This document shows positions 1 to 8,928 of a stretch of 64,000 nt of DNA, piece after piece. The DNA is from Pseudorhizobium endolithicum (lineage in GTDB: Bacteria; Pseudomonadota; Alphaproteobacteria; Rhizobiales; Rhizobiaceae). Below the pieces are notes generated by a model that was not told the DNA's origin, did no database searches, and worked only from the letters and a program-made list of their open reading frames with translations. Both the position numbers and the translations under genes were made by a program. Numbering within the stretch: position 1 is the first letter of the stretch; every line of letters begins with the position of its first letter. The stretch covers positions 1 through 64,000 of the forward strand of contig NZ_CABFWF030000013.1 of assembly GCF_902153245.2 (NCBI RefSeq), read 5' to 3'.

Positions 1-419
1 CGATCTGGCCGTCGAACCAGGCTATGCGGCGACGCAAGACATCGGGACGCTGCTGCTCTGAGGCATGCGCCGTCTTTTTTGAACGTGATGCCGCGCCGGT
101 CAAGAAACAGCCAGACCGTCGAGGGCGCCACCCGCACGCCGCGCTCGCCAGCAAGGCGCTCGCCGATCTCAGCAAGGGTGATGTCCGGTGTCTTCTCGAT
201 GAGGCCCAGAATGAAGGCCTCGTGCGTATCAAGCTTCGAGCGCGACGGCTGTCCCTGCTTGCGCCCTTCCATCTCGCCGGTCTCGCGATAGCGGCGATAC
301 CAGGCCCCGGCCGTCGAGATGCCGATGCGGAAGCGTCGTGCCGCCTCCCGCGTCGAAACCCCATCTTCGATCGCTGCAATTACCCGACCGCGAAGGTCTC
401 CGCTCAGGCTCCTCGTCAT
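1..419 (-). CDS. IS630-family transposase, N-terminal part, probable -1 frameshift gene
   Basis: Read on the minus strand from ATG 419 (a second ATG is at 422; AGGAGG sits just upstream), the product begins MTRSLSGDLRGRVIAAIEDG and holds a helix-turn-helix of the IS630 type (about residues 10-60: REAARRFRIG, AWYRRYRETG) followed by a second winged-helix-like part ending WLFLDRRGITFKK. In the same frame the sequence then becomes unlike a transposase (DGACLRAAAS). Shifting by -1 at the run of six A on the minus strand (75-80 on the plus strand) restores the family sequence KTAHASEQQRPDVLRRRIAW. IS630 members often make their transposase by frameshifting between two ORFs, so this is probably programmed, but a decay mutation is possible. 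The catalytic DDE part lies beyond the window edge. Confidence 0.8.
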   Translation of the reverse strand, partial: MTRSLSGDLRGRVIAAIEDGVSTREAARRFRIGISTAGAWYRRYRETGEMEGRKQGQPSRSKLDTHEAFILGLIEKTPDITLAEIGERLAGERGVRVAPSTVWLFLDRRGITFKKDGACLRAAASRCLASPHSLVRRPD

Positions 420-510
420 CATCTCCTCCTGGCAAATCACAGGAGCAGTGAATCAGACATTGTTCATCGCGTGAATCCTCAAAGCGACTCGGTGTTCGTC
501 AAATTTGCTC
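1..510 (-). mobile_element. IS630-family insertion sequence, partial (transposase 5' end)
   Basis: The left edge holds the transposase start side of an IS630/Tc1-mariner-type element, read on the minus strand and continuing beyond base 1. The element appears to end at 510, followed by the dinucleotide TA at 511-512; IS630 elements insert at TA and duplicate it. The terminal inverted repeat cannot be confirmed because the other end lies outside the window, so the outer boundary is inferred from the TA and from where the leader of rpsF begins. Confidence 0.7.
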
Positions 511-512
511 TA

Positions 513-876
513 GGGCGGATGATCCAGTTCAACACCGCATCGCCTTACGCCAACGCGAGAGCGCGACTTCGCAGATGGAAGAGAGAACGGCTGCGGCTTG
601 ACGGCTTTTCTCCACCGGAGAGCTTGCTTTCGCGCCAGAAATCCGTATAAGCGCGCCTGTTCGAAACACCCGGTCTTTCTGGCTGGTGGCTGAACGGAGG
701 GCAGGCTCGGGCGACCGAGCTGCATGAACCAAAGGGTTCAGGCCTCCCGTGTCTCCGCTCTCGACCGTCTCGATCAAACAACTTTTCTTGCCGGGTTCAG
801 GCCCTTCAGGAGCAGTCGTTGAGGCTTAGCCGCCGAGGTCCGGGTGAACACAATCGCAAGAAAAGGCAAAGCTTAC
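513..876 (+). other. Non-coding region and leader upstream of rpsF
   Basis: About 360 bases lie between the IS end and rpsF. I see no convincing gene. The ten-base sequence GGTTCAGGCC occurs twice in direct orientation, at 735-744 and 794-803. The rpsF promoter and a possible autoregulatory S6/S18 leader should be here, but I could not pick out a convincing -35/-10 pair or the known S6:S18 mRNA motif. The region upstream of the natural rpsF promoter may have been displaced by the IS. Confidence 0.4.
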
Positions 877-1320
877 ATGGCTCTCTACGAACACGTATTC
901 CTTGCCCGGCAGGATATGTCCGCTCAGCAGGTTGATGCCCTCGTCGAACAGTACAAGGGCGTCATCGAAGCTAACGGCGGCAAGGTCGGGCGCATCGAGA
1001 ACTGGGGCCTCAAGTCCCTCACCTACCGCATCAACAAGAACCGCAAGGCTCACTACGCCCTGATGGACATCGACGCACCGGCTGCCGCCGTGCACGAGAT
1101 GGAACGCCAGATGCGCATCAACGAAGACGTTCTTCGCTACATGACGATCGCCGTCGAGAAGCATGAGGAAGGTCCGTCCGCGATGATGCAGAAGCGCGAC
1201 CGCGACGATCGCCCGCGCGGCGACCGCCCCGGCTTCGGCGACCGCGACCGTGGGCCGCGTCCGGACCGTGGTCCGCGCGAAGGCGGCTTCGACCGTCGTC
1301 CGCGCGAAGACCGTGCGTAA
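877..1320 (+). CDS. rpsF: 30S ribosomal protein S6
   Basis: Ribosomal protein S6 binds S18 and 16S rRNA in the platform of the small subunit. The 147-residue product starts [20 protein letters not shown] and carries the family core up to about residue 100 ([20 protein letters not shown], then [20 protein letters not shown]). The C-terminal 40 residues are a charged Arg/Asp/Gly/Pro tail with [10 protein letters not shown] and [10 protein letters not shown], as usual in rhizobial S6 proteins. The ATG at 877 was chosen over an in-frame GTG at 844 because the family starts with MALYEH. It heads the operon rpsF-rpsR-DUF2232-rplI, 22 bases before rpsR. Confidence 0.97.
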   Translation: MALYEHVFLARQDMSAQQVDALVEQYKGVIEANGGKVGRIENWGLKSLTYRINKNRKAHYALMDIDAPAAAVHEMERQMRINEDVLRYMTIAVEKHEEGPSAMMQKRDRDDRPRGDRPGFGDRDRGPRPDRGPREGGFDRRPREDRA

Positions 1321-1342
1321 TCGAGCTTAAGGAGAAAAGAAA

Positions 1343-1591
1343 ATGGCTGAAGCATCCTCTGCTCCCGCACGCCGTCCGTTCCATCGCCGCCGCAAGACCT
1401 GCCCCTTCTCGGGCGCGAATGCACCGCGGATCGACTACAAGGACGTACGCCTCCTGCAGCGCTACATTTCCGAGCGCGGCAAGATCGTGCCGTCCCGCAT
1501 CACGGCCGTTTCCCAGAAGAAGCAGCGTGAACTGGCCAAGGCCATCAAGCGCGCCCGCTTCCTCGGCCTGCTGCCCTACGTCGTAGCGTGA
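1343..1591 (+). CDS. rpsR: 30S ribosomal protein S18
   Basis: S18 is the partner of S6 in the small ribosomal subunit. The 82-residue product has the conserved [20 protein letters not shown] and [20 protein letters not shown] segments and the C-terminal [14 protein letters not shown] motif. A strong ribosome binding site (AAGGAG) precedes the ATG. Length and sequence are typical. It is cotranscribed with rpsF; a hairpin without a T-run follows the stop codon. Confidence 0.98.
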   Translation: MAEASSAPARRPFHRRRKTCPFSGANAPRIDYKDVRLLQRYISERGKIVPSRITAVSQKKQRELAKAIKRARFLGLLPYVVA

Positions 1592-1603
1592 TTTGAAAGC
1601 TCC

Positions 1604-1630
1604 GACCCGCTGATTAGGAGTCAGCGGGTC
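1604..1630 (+). terminator. Perfect hairpin after rpsR (partial terminator or processing site)
   Basis: GACCCGCTGA (1604-1613) and TCAGCGGGTC (1621-1630) form a perfect 10-bp stem with a 7-base loop, 13 bases after the rpsR stop. No run of T follows (CTTCCCTTCC), so it is a weak intrinsic terminator at best. It more likely separates expression of the ribosomal genes from the DUF2232 gene by attenuation or by protecting the 3' end of the S6-S18 message. Confidence 0.5.
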
Positions 1631-1750
1631 CTTCCCTTCCGCGATGGGCGCGGATCGGAACATTTGAAATCCCATGTTGGGGATGAAGGGCCTGAGAAAG
1701 CGATTCAGGCCACCTCCCCTAACTGCTTGATCTGGCAGGACAGCGAGACC

Positions 1751-2719
1751 GTGAAGACTTCGAACCAGACAGTACTGCCGGTCGGCATTCTCGCCGGCGT
1801 CGTTGCCACCCTGCTCGCGCTGGGTGCGATGGCGCAGCTGTCGTTCGCCGTCGTCATCTATGCCGCGTCCGCGCTTCCCATCCTGATCGCCGGCCTCGGC
1901 TGGGGCAACAAGGCCGCCATCACCGCCATCACTACCGCGGCGGTGCTGGGCGCAGTCCTGGTTTCGCCGCCCTTCGCAGCCACCATGGCGGTCTTCACGC
2001 TCATCCCCGCCGGCTGGCTGTCGCACCTGGCAAACCTCGCCCGTCCCGCCGCTGAACTTGGCGGACCGGATAACCTGCTCGCCTGGTATCCCTTGTCCGA
2101 CATCCTGCTGCACCTGTGCAGCCTGGTGACCGTCGCAATGATCGCGCTCGGCGTCGTCATCGGCTACGGGCCGGAACTGACGAACGAACTCGTGGGCCTG
2201 ATGACCTCCGCCTTCCAGGCGCAGGATCCCTCCTTCGCACCGGATCCCGAAAGCCTGGCGCAGACGAAGGCGATGTTCGTCCTGATGCTGCCGATGATCC
2301 AAGCCGGGCTGTGGGTGGTGCTGCTGTTTGCGGCCTTCTACCTCGCCATCCGCGTCGTCTCCCGCTCGCCGCGCGCGCTGCGGCCGAGGGAGGACATGCC
2401 TTCGGCGCTGCGGATGAACCGCAACTCGATCTTCGTCTTCCTGGCCGGGATCGTACTGACCTTCTTCGGCGGCGTGCCCGCCATGATCGGCGCCACGCTG
2501 TGCGGCGCGTTCGGGGCGGGCTTCCTGATGGCCGGCTACGCGTCCTTGCATTTCAGGAGCAAGGGCAAGGACTGGCGCCTTCCGGCCCTGGTGCTCGCCT
2601 ATATCTCCGCCCTGCTGGTTCTGCCGGCATTCTTCATTCTCGTGCTCGGCCTTGCCGATACAAGGCGTACAATCGCGCTCACGCCGGCACGCGACGACAG
2701 CAAGCAACATTCCGACTGA
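1751..2719 (+). CDS. DUF2232 multi-pass membrane protein in the ribosomal operon
   Basis: A 322-residue hydrophobic protein with about eight predicted membrane spans, for example LPVGILAGVVATLLALGAMA, AVVIYAASALPILIAGLGW, LIQAGLWVVLLFAAFYLAI-like and RLPALVLAYISALLVLPAFF. It matches the DUF2232/YybS-type family that sits between rpsR and rplI in Rhizobiales and has no known function. The frame is open from an ATG at 1664, but the GTG at 1751 (VKTSNQTVLPVG) gives the usual start just before the first membrane segment; the 29 extra residues look like leader sequence. It lies 24 bases before rplI, so it is probably cotranscribed with it. Confidence 0.85.
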   Translation: MKTSNQTVLPVGILAGVVATLLALGAMAQLSFAVVIYAASALPILIAGLGWGNKAAITAITTAAVLGAVLVSPPFAATMAVFTLIPAGWLSHLANLARPAAELGGPDNLLAWYPLSDILLHLCSLVTVAMIALGVVIGYGPELTNELVGLMTSAFQAQDPSFAPDPESLAQTKAMFVLMLPMIQAGLWVVLLFAAFYLAIRVVSRSPRALRPREDMPSALRMNRNSIFVFLAGIVLTFFGGVPAMIGATLCGAFGAGFLMAGYASLHFRSKGKDWRLPALVLAYISALLVLPAFFILVLGLADTRRTIALTPARDDSKQHSD

Positions 2720-2743
2720 CAACCCAACTGAAAGGACAAACCC

Positions 2744-3319
2744 ATGGAAGTCATTCTCCTTGAACGGATTGCCCGGCTCGGCCAGATGGGCGAGACCGTG
2801 AAGGTCCGCGACGGCTATGCCCGCAACTACCTCCTGCCGCAGGGCAAGGCGCTGCGCGCCAACGAAGCCAACAAGAAGCGTTTCGAAGCCGAACGCGCAA
2901 CGCTCGAAGCCCGCAACCTCGAGCGCCGCTCGGAAGCCCAGAAGGTTGCCGACGCTCTTGAAGGCAAGACCTTCATCATGGTTCGCTCCGCCGGCGAAAC
3001 CGGCCAGCTCTACGGCTCGGTCGCTGCCCGCGACATCATCGAGGCACTGGCTGCCGAAGGCTTCAACATCGGTCGCAACCAGGTCGACCTCAGCCTGCCG
3101 ATCAAGACCATCGGCCTGCATAAGGTAACCCTGCTGCTGCACGCTGAAGTCGAGATCGAGATCGAGATCAACGTGGCCCGTACGGTCGAAGAAGCCGAGC
3201 GTCAGGCGAAGGGCGAGACCCTCACCTCCGCCGATGCCATCTACGGCGTCGACGAAGATGCACTTCGTCCGGAAGACTTCTTCGATCCGGACGCCGATCG
3301 CGACGGCGACGAAGAGTAA
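2744..3319 (+). CDS. rplI: 50S ribosomal protein L9
   Basis: L9 binds 23S rRNA near the L1 stalk and helps maintain the reading frame. The 191-residue product has the N-terminal domain [20 protein letters not shown] and [17 protein letters not shown], the long connecting helix rich in Lys/Glu/Ala, and the C-terminal RNA-binding domain (residues about 75-150). An acidic tail ([20 protein letters not shown]) extends beyond the bacterial norm of about 150 residues, as in other rhizobia. An AAAGGA ribosome site precedes the ATG. It is the last gene of the operon, followed by a strong terminator. Confidence 0.97.
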   Translation: MEVILLERIARLGQMGETVKVRDGYARNYLLPQGKALRANEANKKRFEAERATLEARNLERRSEAQKVADALEGKTFIMVRSAGETGQLYGSVAARDIIEALAAEGFNIGRNQVDLSLPIKTIGLHKVTLLLHAEVEIEIEINVARTVEEAERQAKGETLTSADAIYGVDEDALRPEDFFDPDADRDGDEE

Positions 3320-3338
3320 TCTTCATCGTGCAATCGAC

Positions 3339-3375
3339 AAAGAAGCCCCCGACGGATACCGCCGGGGGCTTCTTT
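3339..3375. terminator. Rho-independent terminator between convergent rplI and ugpC
   Basis: AAAGAAGCCCCC (3339-3350) and GGGGGCTTCTTT (3364-3375) form a perfect 12-bp stem around a 13-base loop, starting 20 bases after the rplI stop. The T-rich 3' arm and the A-rich 5' arm make it usable in both directions, so it probably also ends the minus-strand ugp operon, whose last stop codon is 35 bases away. Confidence 0.9.
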
Positions 3376-3409
3376 CGTTTGGAGCTCGCTACCCGCTGAC
3401 CGCCCTCGC

Positions 3410-4465
3410 TCAGGCGTCCAACCGTTTCCCGGCGGCGTCGAAGGCATGGATCGAAGACCGGCCGGCAGCAATTGCGATCGTCTCGCCGATAGCGATACGG
3501 GATCGTCCGGGAACGCGGAAGACGACCGTGTTTCCGTCGGCGAAGGAGCCGTAGACATAGCTCTCGGCGCCGACCAGTTCGACCGCATCCACCTGCACGC
3601 GACCCGCAAAATCTCCGGAAGCACTGGCATCCGCGATCACGATGTCTTCGGGCCGGATGCCGACCGTTTCCACGTTGCCGGCGATACCGGCGGCCTGAGA
3701 AATGGCCCAGCCGCTCCCCTCGCCCGATTGACGCCTCAGGAGATTCATCGAGGGCGAGCCGATGAAGGTTGCAACAAAGGTGGAGGCCGGACGCTCGTAG
3801 AGTTCGATCGGCGTGCCGACCTGCTCGATCTTGCCACCGTTCAGGACCACGAGGCGATCGGCGAGCGTCATCGCTTCCATCTGGTCGTGGGTGACGTAGA
3901 CGCTGGTCGTTGCGAGCGACCGCTGCAGGCGACGGATCTCAACGCGCATCTGGACCCGCAGCTTGGCGTCCAGGTTCGACAGCGGCTCGTCGAACAGGAA
4001 GGCCGCGGGCTTGCGAACGATCGCGCGTCCCATGGCGACGCGCTGGCGCTGGCCGCCGGAAAGCTGGCGCGGCTTGCGCTCGAGATACTGCTCGATTTCC
4101 AGCGCCCTCGCCGCCTCGGTGATGCGGCGGTCGATCTCGTCCTTCGGCGTGTTGCGGTTCTTCAGTCCATAGGCGAGGTTCTGCCTCACCGTCATGTGCG
4201 GATAGAGCGCGTAGTTCTGGAAGACCATGGCAATGTCGCGCTCAGACGGCTCAAGCTGGTTCACCACCCGGTCGCCGATCACGATCTCGCCCGACGATAT
4301 GCTCTCCAGGCCCGCGATCATGCGCAGCAGCGTGGACTTGCCGCAGCCCGAGGGGCCGACCAGCACGATCATCTCGCCGTCTTCGATCTTCAGCGAGACG
4401 CCCTTGATCGCCTCGATATTGCCGCCATAGACCTTGCGGACATCCTTCAGTTCAATTCCGGCCAT
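3410..4465 (-). CDS. ugpC: sn-glycerol-3-phosphate ABC importer ATPase UgpC
   Basis: ATP-binding subunit of a CUT1-type sugar/glycerol-phosphate importer, on the cytoplasmic face of the inner membrane. The 351-residue product has Walker [10 protein letters not shown] (residues 37-45), signature LSGGQRQR, Walker [14 protein letters not shown] and the switch histidine in [16 protein letters not shown], then a regulatory OB-fold (TOBE) C-terminal domain (from about residue 235). Sequence and the gene order B-A-E-C support Ugp rather than a maltose-type system. Its ATG shares one base with the stop of ugpE (TAATG), so translation is coupled. Substrate assignment rests on family resemblance. Confidence 0.9.
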   Translation of the reverse strand: MAGIELKDVRKVYGGNIEAIKGVSLKIEDGEMIVLVGPSGCGKSTLLRMIAGLESISSGEIVIGDRVVNQLEPSERDIAMVFQNYALYPHMTVRQNLAYGLKNRNTPKDEIDRRITEAARALEIEQYLERKPRQLSGGQRQRVAMGRAIVRKPAAFLFDEPLSNLDAKLRVQMRVEIRRLQRSLATTSVYVTHDQMEAMTLADRLVVLNGGKIEQVGTPIELYERPASTFVATFIGSPSMNLLRRQSGEGSGWAISQAAGIAGNVETVGIRPEDIVIADASASGDFAGRVQVDAVELVGAESYVYGSFADGNTVVFRVPGRSRIAIGETIAIAAGRSSIHAFDAAGKRLDA

Positions 4466-5313
4466 TACTTTTCAGTCTCCACAAGACCCTTGACGAACCA
4501 GCGCTGCATCAGAACCACCACCAGCACGGGCGGGATGATGGCGAGCACCGCGGTTACCATGACGTAGTTCCACGGGGTGGACGCGTCGGTGAAATCGACC
4601 ATGCGCCGCAGCCCGATGATGATGGTGTTCATCTTCGCGTCGTTGGTGACGAGCAGCGGCCAGAGATATTGCGTCCAGCCGTAGATGAAGAGGATCACGA
4701 AGAGTGCAGCGATATTGGTCTTCGAGAGGGGAAGCAGGATGTCCTTCATGAAGCGGAAGGGCCCCGCGTTGTCGATGCGGGCAGCTTCCACCATCTCTCC
4801 GGGAATCGTCAGGAAGAACTGCCGGAACAGGAAGGTGGCCGTGGCGGAGGCCATCAGCGGCAGTGTCAGGCCCGCATAGGTATCCAGGAGCCCGAGATCG
4901 ACGATCACCTTGTAGGTCGGCAGGATGCGCACCTCCACCGGCAGCATCAGGGTGATGAAGATCATCCAGAAGAAGCCCATGCGGAACGGGAAGCGGAAGA
5001 AGACGATCGCGAAGGCGGAGAGGAAGGAGATGACGATCTTGCCGATCGCAATCGCCATCGCCACCACGAACGTGTTGAACAGCAGCCTTTCCAGGCTGAC
5101 ACCCACGACCTGCTCCAGCCCGCCGGACATGGCGCCTGCATAATTCTCCACCAGATGATCGCCGGGCAGCAGCGACATCGGCGGGCGGATGATGTCCACC
5201 GAGGTCATCGTGGAGGCGACGAAGGTGTAGTAGATCGGGAAGGCGACGATGATGATGCCGATGACCAGCATCAGGTGGGCCATCAGCCTCGCTACGGGGC
5301 GGTTCTCGATCAT
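4465..5313 (-). CDS. ugpE: sn-glycerol-3-phosphate ABC importer permease UgpE
   Basis: Second inner-membrane permease of the Ugp importer. The 282-residue product has six predicted membrane segments, beginning [20 protein letters not shown], a large periplasmic loop after the first segment, and the binding-protein-dependent permease EAA motif ([20 protein letters not shown]) that contacts the ATPase. It follows ugpA by 9 bases and overlaps ugpC by one base. Length and order are normal for the family. Confidence 0.9.
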   Translation of the reverse strand: MIENRPVARLMAHLMLVIGIIIVAFPIYYTFVASTMTSVDIIRPPMSLLPGDHLVENYAGAMSGGLEQVVGVSLERLLFNTFVVAMAIAIGKIVISFLSAFAIVFFRFPFRMGFFWMIFITLMLPVEVRILPTYKVIVDLGLLDTYAGLTLPLMASATATFLFRQFFLTIPGEMVEAARIDNAGPFRFMKDILLPLSKTNIAALFVILFIYGWTQYLWPLLVTNDAKMNTIIIGLRRMVDFTDASTPWNYVMVTAVLAIIPPVLVVVLMQRWFVKGLVETEK

Positions 5314-5322
5314 GCGCGGGCC

Positions 5323-6204
5323 TCAACCATAATGCACTTTCTTCTCGACGAAGCGGAACTGGAAAGCCGTCAACGCGATCACGATCACCATCAGGACCAC
5401 GGACTGCGCCGCCGAAGAGCCCAGATTGAGATTCACGAAGCCGTCGTTATAGACCTTGTAGACGAGCGTCTCCGTCGCCTTGGCGGGCCCCCCGCCCGTC
5501 ACGGCATGAATGATGCCGAAGGTGTCGAAGAAGGCATAGACCGTGTTGACGACGAGGAGGAAGAAGGTGGTCGGCGCAAGCAGCGGGAAGATGATCGTCC
5601 AGAACCGCCGGCTGCCGCGCGCGCCGTCGATGGCAGCAGCCTCCAGCAGCGACTTCGGGATTGCCTGCAGGCCGGCAACGAAGAACAGGAAATTGTAGCT
5701 GATCTGTTTCCAGGCAGCGGCGACGACGACGAGCAGCATGGCCTGGTTGCCATCCAGCAGCGGGTCCCACATCACGCCATTGCGACGGAGGAGATAGGCG
5801 AAGGTGCCCATGGCCGGGTTGAACATGAAGAGCCAGAGCATGCCGGCCACGGCCGGAGCGACCGCATAGGGAACGATCATGAAGGTTCGGTAGAAGCCGC
5901 GTCCGCGAACCACGAGATCGGCAGCCGTCGCCAGGAAAAGCGCCGTGCCCATGGCCAGCACCGCGGTCGCCACGCTGAACACCACCGTTACCTGCAGCGA
6001 GTGCAGGTAGTTGGCGTCATTGAAGATCGCGGCAAAGTTGGCGAAGCCGACGAAGGTGCTCCGGAGGCCGAAGGGATCTTCCCGCATTGCCGACTGATAG
6101 AGCGCCTGGCTCGCGGGCCAGAAGAAGAAGATCACCGTCAGGATGATCTGCGGGGCGACCAGAAGATAGGGAAGTATCTTGTTGGGAAAGACCACGTTCT
6201 GCAA
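5323..6204 (-). CDS. ugpA: sn-glycerol-3-phosphate ABC importer permease UgpA
   Basis: First inner-membrane permease of the Ugp importer, 293 residues, six predicted membrane segments (for example [20 protein letters not shown]) and the EAA loop ([20 protein letters not shown]). The start is a TTG at 6204 preceded by an AAGGG ribosome site; no ATG gives the expected N-terminus. It is separated from ugpB by 68 bases that contain a strong hairpin, which is typical where the binding protein must be made in excess over the permeases. Confidence 0.9.
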   Translation of the reverse strand: MQNVVFPNKILPYLLVAPQIILTVIFFFWPASQALYQSAMREDPFGLRSTFVGFANFAAIFNDANYLHSLQVTVVFSVATAVLAMGTALFLATAADLVVRGRGFYRTFMIVPYAVAPAVAGMLWLFMFNPAMGTFAYLLRRNGVMWDPLLDGNQAMLLVVVAAAWKQISYNFLFFVAGLQAIPKSLLEAAAIDGARGSRRFWTIIFPLLAPTTFFLLVVNTVYAFFDTFGIIHAVTGGGPAKATETLVYKVYNDGFVNLNLGSSAAQSVVLMVIVIALTAFQFRFVEKKVHYG

Positions 6205-6231
6205 AGCGGGGAACCCTTCGGAAATGAAATT

Positions 6232-6258
6232 GCCGCCCGGGCTGGTTGCCCGGACGGC
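6232..6258 (-). other. Intercistronic hairpin between ugpB and ugpA
   Basis: On the minus strand GCCGTCCGGGC and GCCCGGGCGGC form an 11-bp stem (one G-T pair) with a 5-base loop, 14 bases after the ugpB stop. There is no T-run, so it is more likely an mRNA-stabilising or partial-termination element that raises the yield of the binding protein relative to the permeases. Confidence 0.65.
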
Positions 6259-6272
6259 ATCGAACGGCAGTC

Positions 6273-7583
6273 TTAGTTGCCGAGGGCCTGCTGGATGGCG
6301 GCGTTACCGCGCTCGACGGCCTTGTCGAGGGCGGCCTGTGCATCCTGCTGGCCCGAAAGCATGGCCTCGAACTCCTCGTTCATGATGTCGCGGACCTGCG
6401 GCAGGTTCACGAGGCGAACGCCCTTGGAGTTTTCGGTCGGCTCCTTGCCCATCATCTGCTGGATCGGCGTTTCGCGGCCGGGGTTCTTTTCATAGAAGCC
6501 CGACTCCTTGGTCGCGTTGTAGGCCTCCATGGTGACGGGCAGGTAACCCGAAACCTGATGCAGGCGGGACTGGATCTCCGTCTGGGACAGGAAGTTGAAG
6601 AACTCCGCGATGCCCTTGTATTCTTCGTCCGTCTTGCCGCCAAAGACCCAGAGGCTGGCGCCGCCGGGGGTGGTATTCTGCGGGCGGCCTTCGCCCTCGT
6701 AGTAAGGCAGCTGGCCGATGCCGTAGTTCATGCCGCTCTTGACGATGTCGCCGAGGCCACCGGAGGATTCCGTCAGGATGCCGCATTCGCCTGACAGGAA
6801 CAGTTGCTTTGCCTCAGACGTACGGCCGCCGTAGCGGAACACGCCTTCCTTGGCGAGATCGGCGATCGACTGGAAGTGCTCGACGAACAGCGGCGAGTTG
6901 AACTTCAGCTCGACATTGGTGTCGGCGAGACCGTTCTCGTTCGTCGCATAGGATACGTTGTTCCAGGCGGCGAAGTTTTCGGTCTGGATCCAGGTCAACC
7001 AAGTGGAGGTGTAGCCGCATTCAGCCGCACCACTGGTCTTGATCTTGCGAGCGGCTTCCCAGACTTCCGGCCATGTCTTCGGCGGGTTGTCCACGTCGAG
7101 CCCGGCCTTCTCGAAGACATCCTTGTTGTAATAGAGGATCGGCGAGGACGAGTTGTAGGGGAAGGACAGCATGGTGCCGTCGGGCTTGGAGTAATAGGCG
7201 ACGATACCGGCCAGGTACTTCGACTTGTCGAACTCGTAGCCGCCCTTTTCCAGCACTTCCGCAACCGGCATAACGGCGCCTTCGGCTCCCATCATCACGC
7301 CGGTGCCGACGTCGAACACCTGGATGATGGCCGGCGTCTGCTTGGCGCGGAACGCTGCGATGCCGGCGTTCAGCGTCTCGGGATACGTCCCCTTGAACAC
7401 CGGGACGATCTTGTACTCGCTCTGCTTCTCGTTGAACTCCTTGGCGAGCGTGTCAACCACTTCGTTGTTGGCACCGGTCATGGCGTGCCACCATTGCAGT
7501 TCGGTGACCGCAAGCGCGCTCGACGCCCAAAGGAGCGAAAGGCTCGCGGTTGCTGCCGAGGCAGCGATCTTCATCGTGGACAT
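6273..7583 (-). CDS. ugpB: sn-glycerol-3-phosphate-binding periplasmic protein UgpB
   Basis: Periplasmic binding protein that captures glycerol-3-phosphate or glycerophosphodiesters for import. From the ATG at 7583 the product has 436 residues with a signal peptide ([20 protein letters not shown], likely cleaved after SSALA). The mature start [20 protein letters not shown] and the later [17 protein letters not shown] and [16 protein letters not shown] are typical of UgpB. The frame is open 23 codons further upstream, but the chosen ATG has a GGGAGGAAG ribosome site. First gene of the minus-strand operon; it is divergent from the TRAP genes. Confidence 0.93.
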   Translation of the reverse strand: MSTMKIAASAATASLSLLWASSALAVTELQWWHAMTGANNEVVDTLAKEFNEKQSEYKIVPVFKGTYPETLNAGIAAFRAKQTPAIIQVFDVGTGVMMGAEGAVMPVAEVLEKGGYEFDKSKYLAGIVAYYSKPDGTMLSFPYNSSSPILYYNKDVFEKAGLDVDNPPKTWPEVWEAARKIKTSGAAECGYTSTWLTWIQTENFAAWNNVSYATNENGLADTNVELKFNSPLFVEHFQSIADLAKEGVFRYGGRTSEAKQLFLSGECGILTESSGGLGDIVKSGMNYGIGQLPYYEGEGRPQNTTPGGASLWVFGGKTDEEYKGIAEFFNFLSQTEIQSRLHQVSGYLPVTMEAYNATKESGFYEKNPGRETPIQQMMGKEPTENSKGVRLVNLPQVRDIMNEEFEAMLSGQQDAQAALDKAVERGNAAIQQALGN

Positions 7584-7671
7584 TGTCTTCCTCCCTGTTC
7601 TACCGACTGGTTCATTCCGCGCCGCCGCCCTTGCTCTCATCGGCGGCGCCACGATCTTTCAAACCTAAATC

Positions 7672-7700
7672 AGCTAACCCAGAAACGCGCGCTTTGACAA
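7672..7700 (-). promoter_or_regulatory. Candidate sigma-70 promoter of ugpBAEC
   Basis: On the minus strand a -35 hexamer TTGTCA (7695-7700) and a -10 hexamer TTAGCT (7672-7677) are separated by exactly 17 bases, about 90 bases upstream of the ugpB start codon. It is a reasonable but not perfect match; no start site data exist here. Confidence 0.5.
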
Positions 7701-7719
7701 TGGGATAATCGCAGGCGAC

Positions 7720-7746
7720 TTTCGATTTTGTTTCGTTTTCTTTTCG
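7720..7746. promoter_or_regulatory. Three TTTCG direct repeats with exact 11-bp period (candidate operator)
   Basis: TTTCG occurs at 7720-7724, 7731-7735 and 7742-7746, each copy exactly 11 bases after the last, so all copies face the same side of the helix. The array lies about 20 bases upstream of the candidate ugpB -35 box, in the divergent ugpB/TAXI promoter region. Phased short direct repeats are the style of DeoR-family regulators (GlpR, AgaR), which act on glycerol-3-phosphate and sugar genes. The regulator itself is not in the window. Confidence 0.5.
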
Positions 7747-7869
7747 CAACTGCCCGCCCGCGATCTTCACGTCCACAAAGGTCGGGAGAAGCCCGGCCGC
7801 CCGGCGCAGACGGTTGACAGGCAGGCGTGACCTTATCCATGGTGGAAGAAACAGGAGAAAGGGACCCCA

Positions 7870-8844
<975 letters not shown>

Positions 8845-8866
8845 GCGCAGCCCGTTCCGGAGAAAC

Positions 8867-8897
8867 AGCGGCGGTCCGCCCGGAGCAGGCCGCCGCT
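8867..8897 (+). other. Intercistronic hairpin between TAXI receptor and TRAP permease
   Basis: AGCGGCGG (8867-8874) pairs with CCGCCGCT (8890-8897), and the loop itself pairs (TCCG with CGGA), giving a long structured stem 22 bases after the receptor stop codon. Only TTT-less sequence (TTCCGTTG) follows, so it is probably an mRNA-stabilising or partial-termination element favouring the receptor over the permease. Confidence 0.6.
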
Positions 8898-8928
8898 TTC
8901 CGTTGAAAGCAGAGACAAGAGAAGACAG

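Noticed and set aside
1118-3142. Long minus-strand open frame of 674 codons across rpsF to rplI
   Set aside because: Runs antisense to four well-identified genes, has low-complexity composition and no recognisable domain; a GC-rich shadow frame.
4669-6276. 535-codon plus-strand frame over ugpE and ugpA
   Set aside because: Antisense to two permease genes; composition is charged and repetitive, no domain.
7584-7869. Pho box in front of ugpB
   Set aside because: Looked for CTGTCAT-type direct repeats; only single partial matches (TTGACA, TTGTCA) that fit promoter hexamers better.
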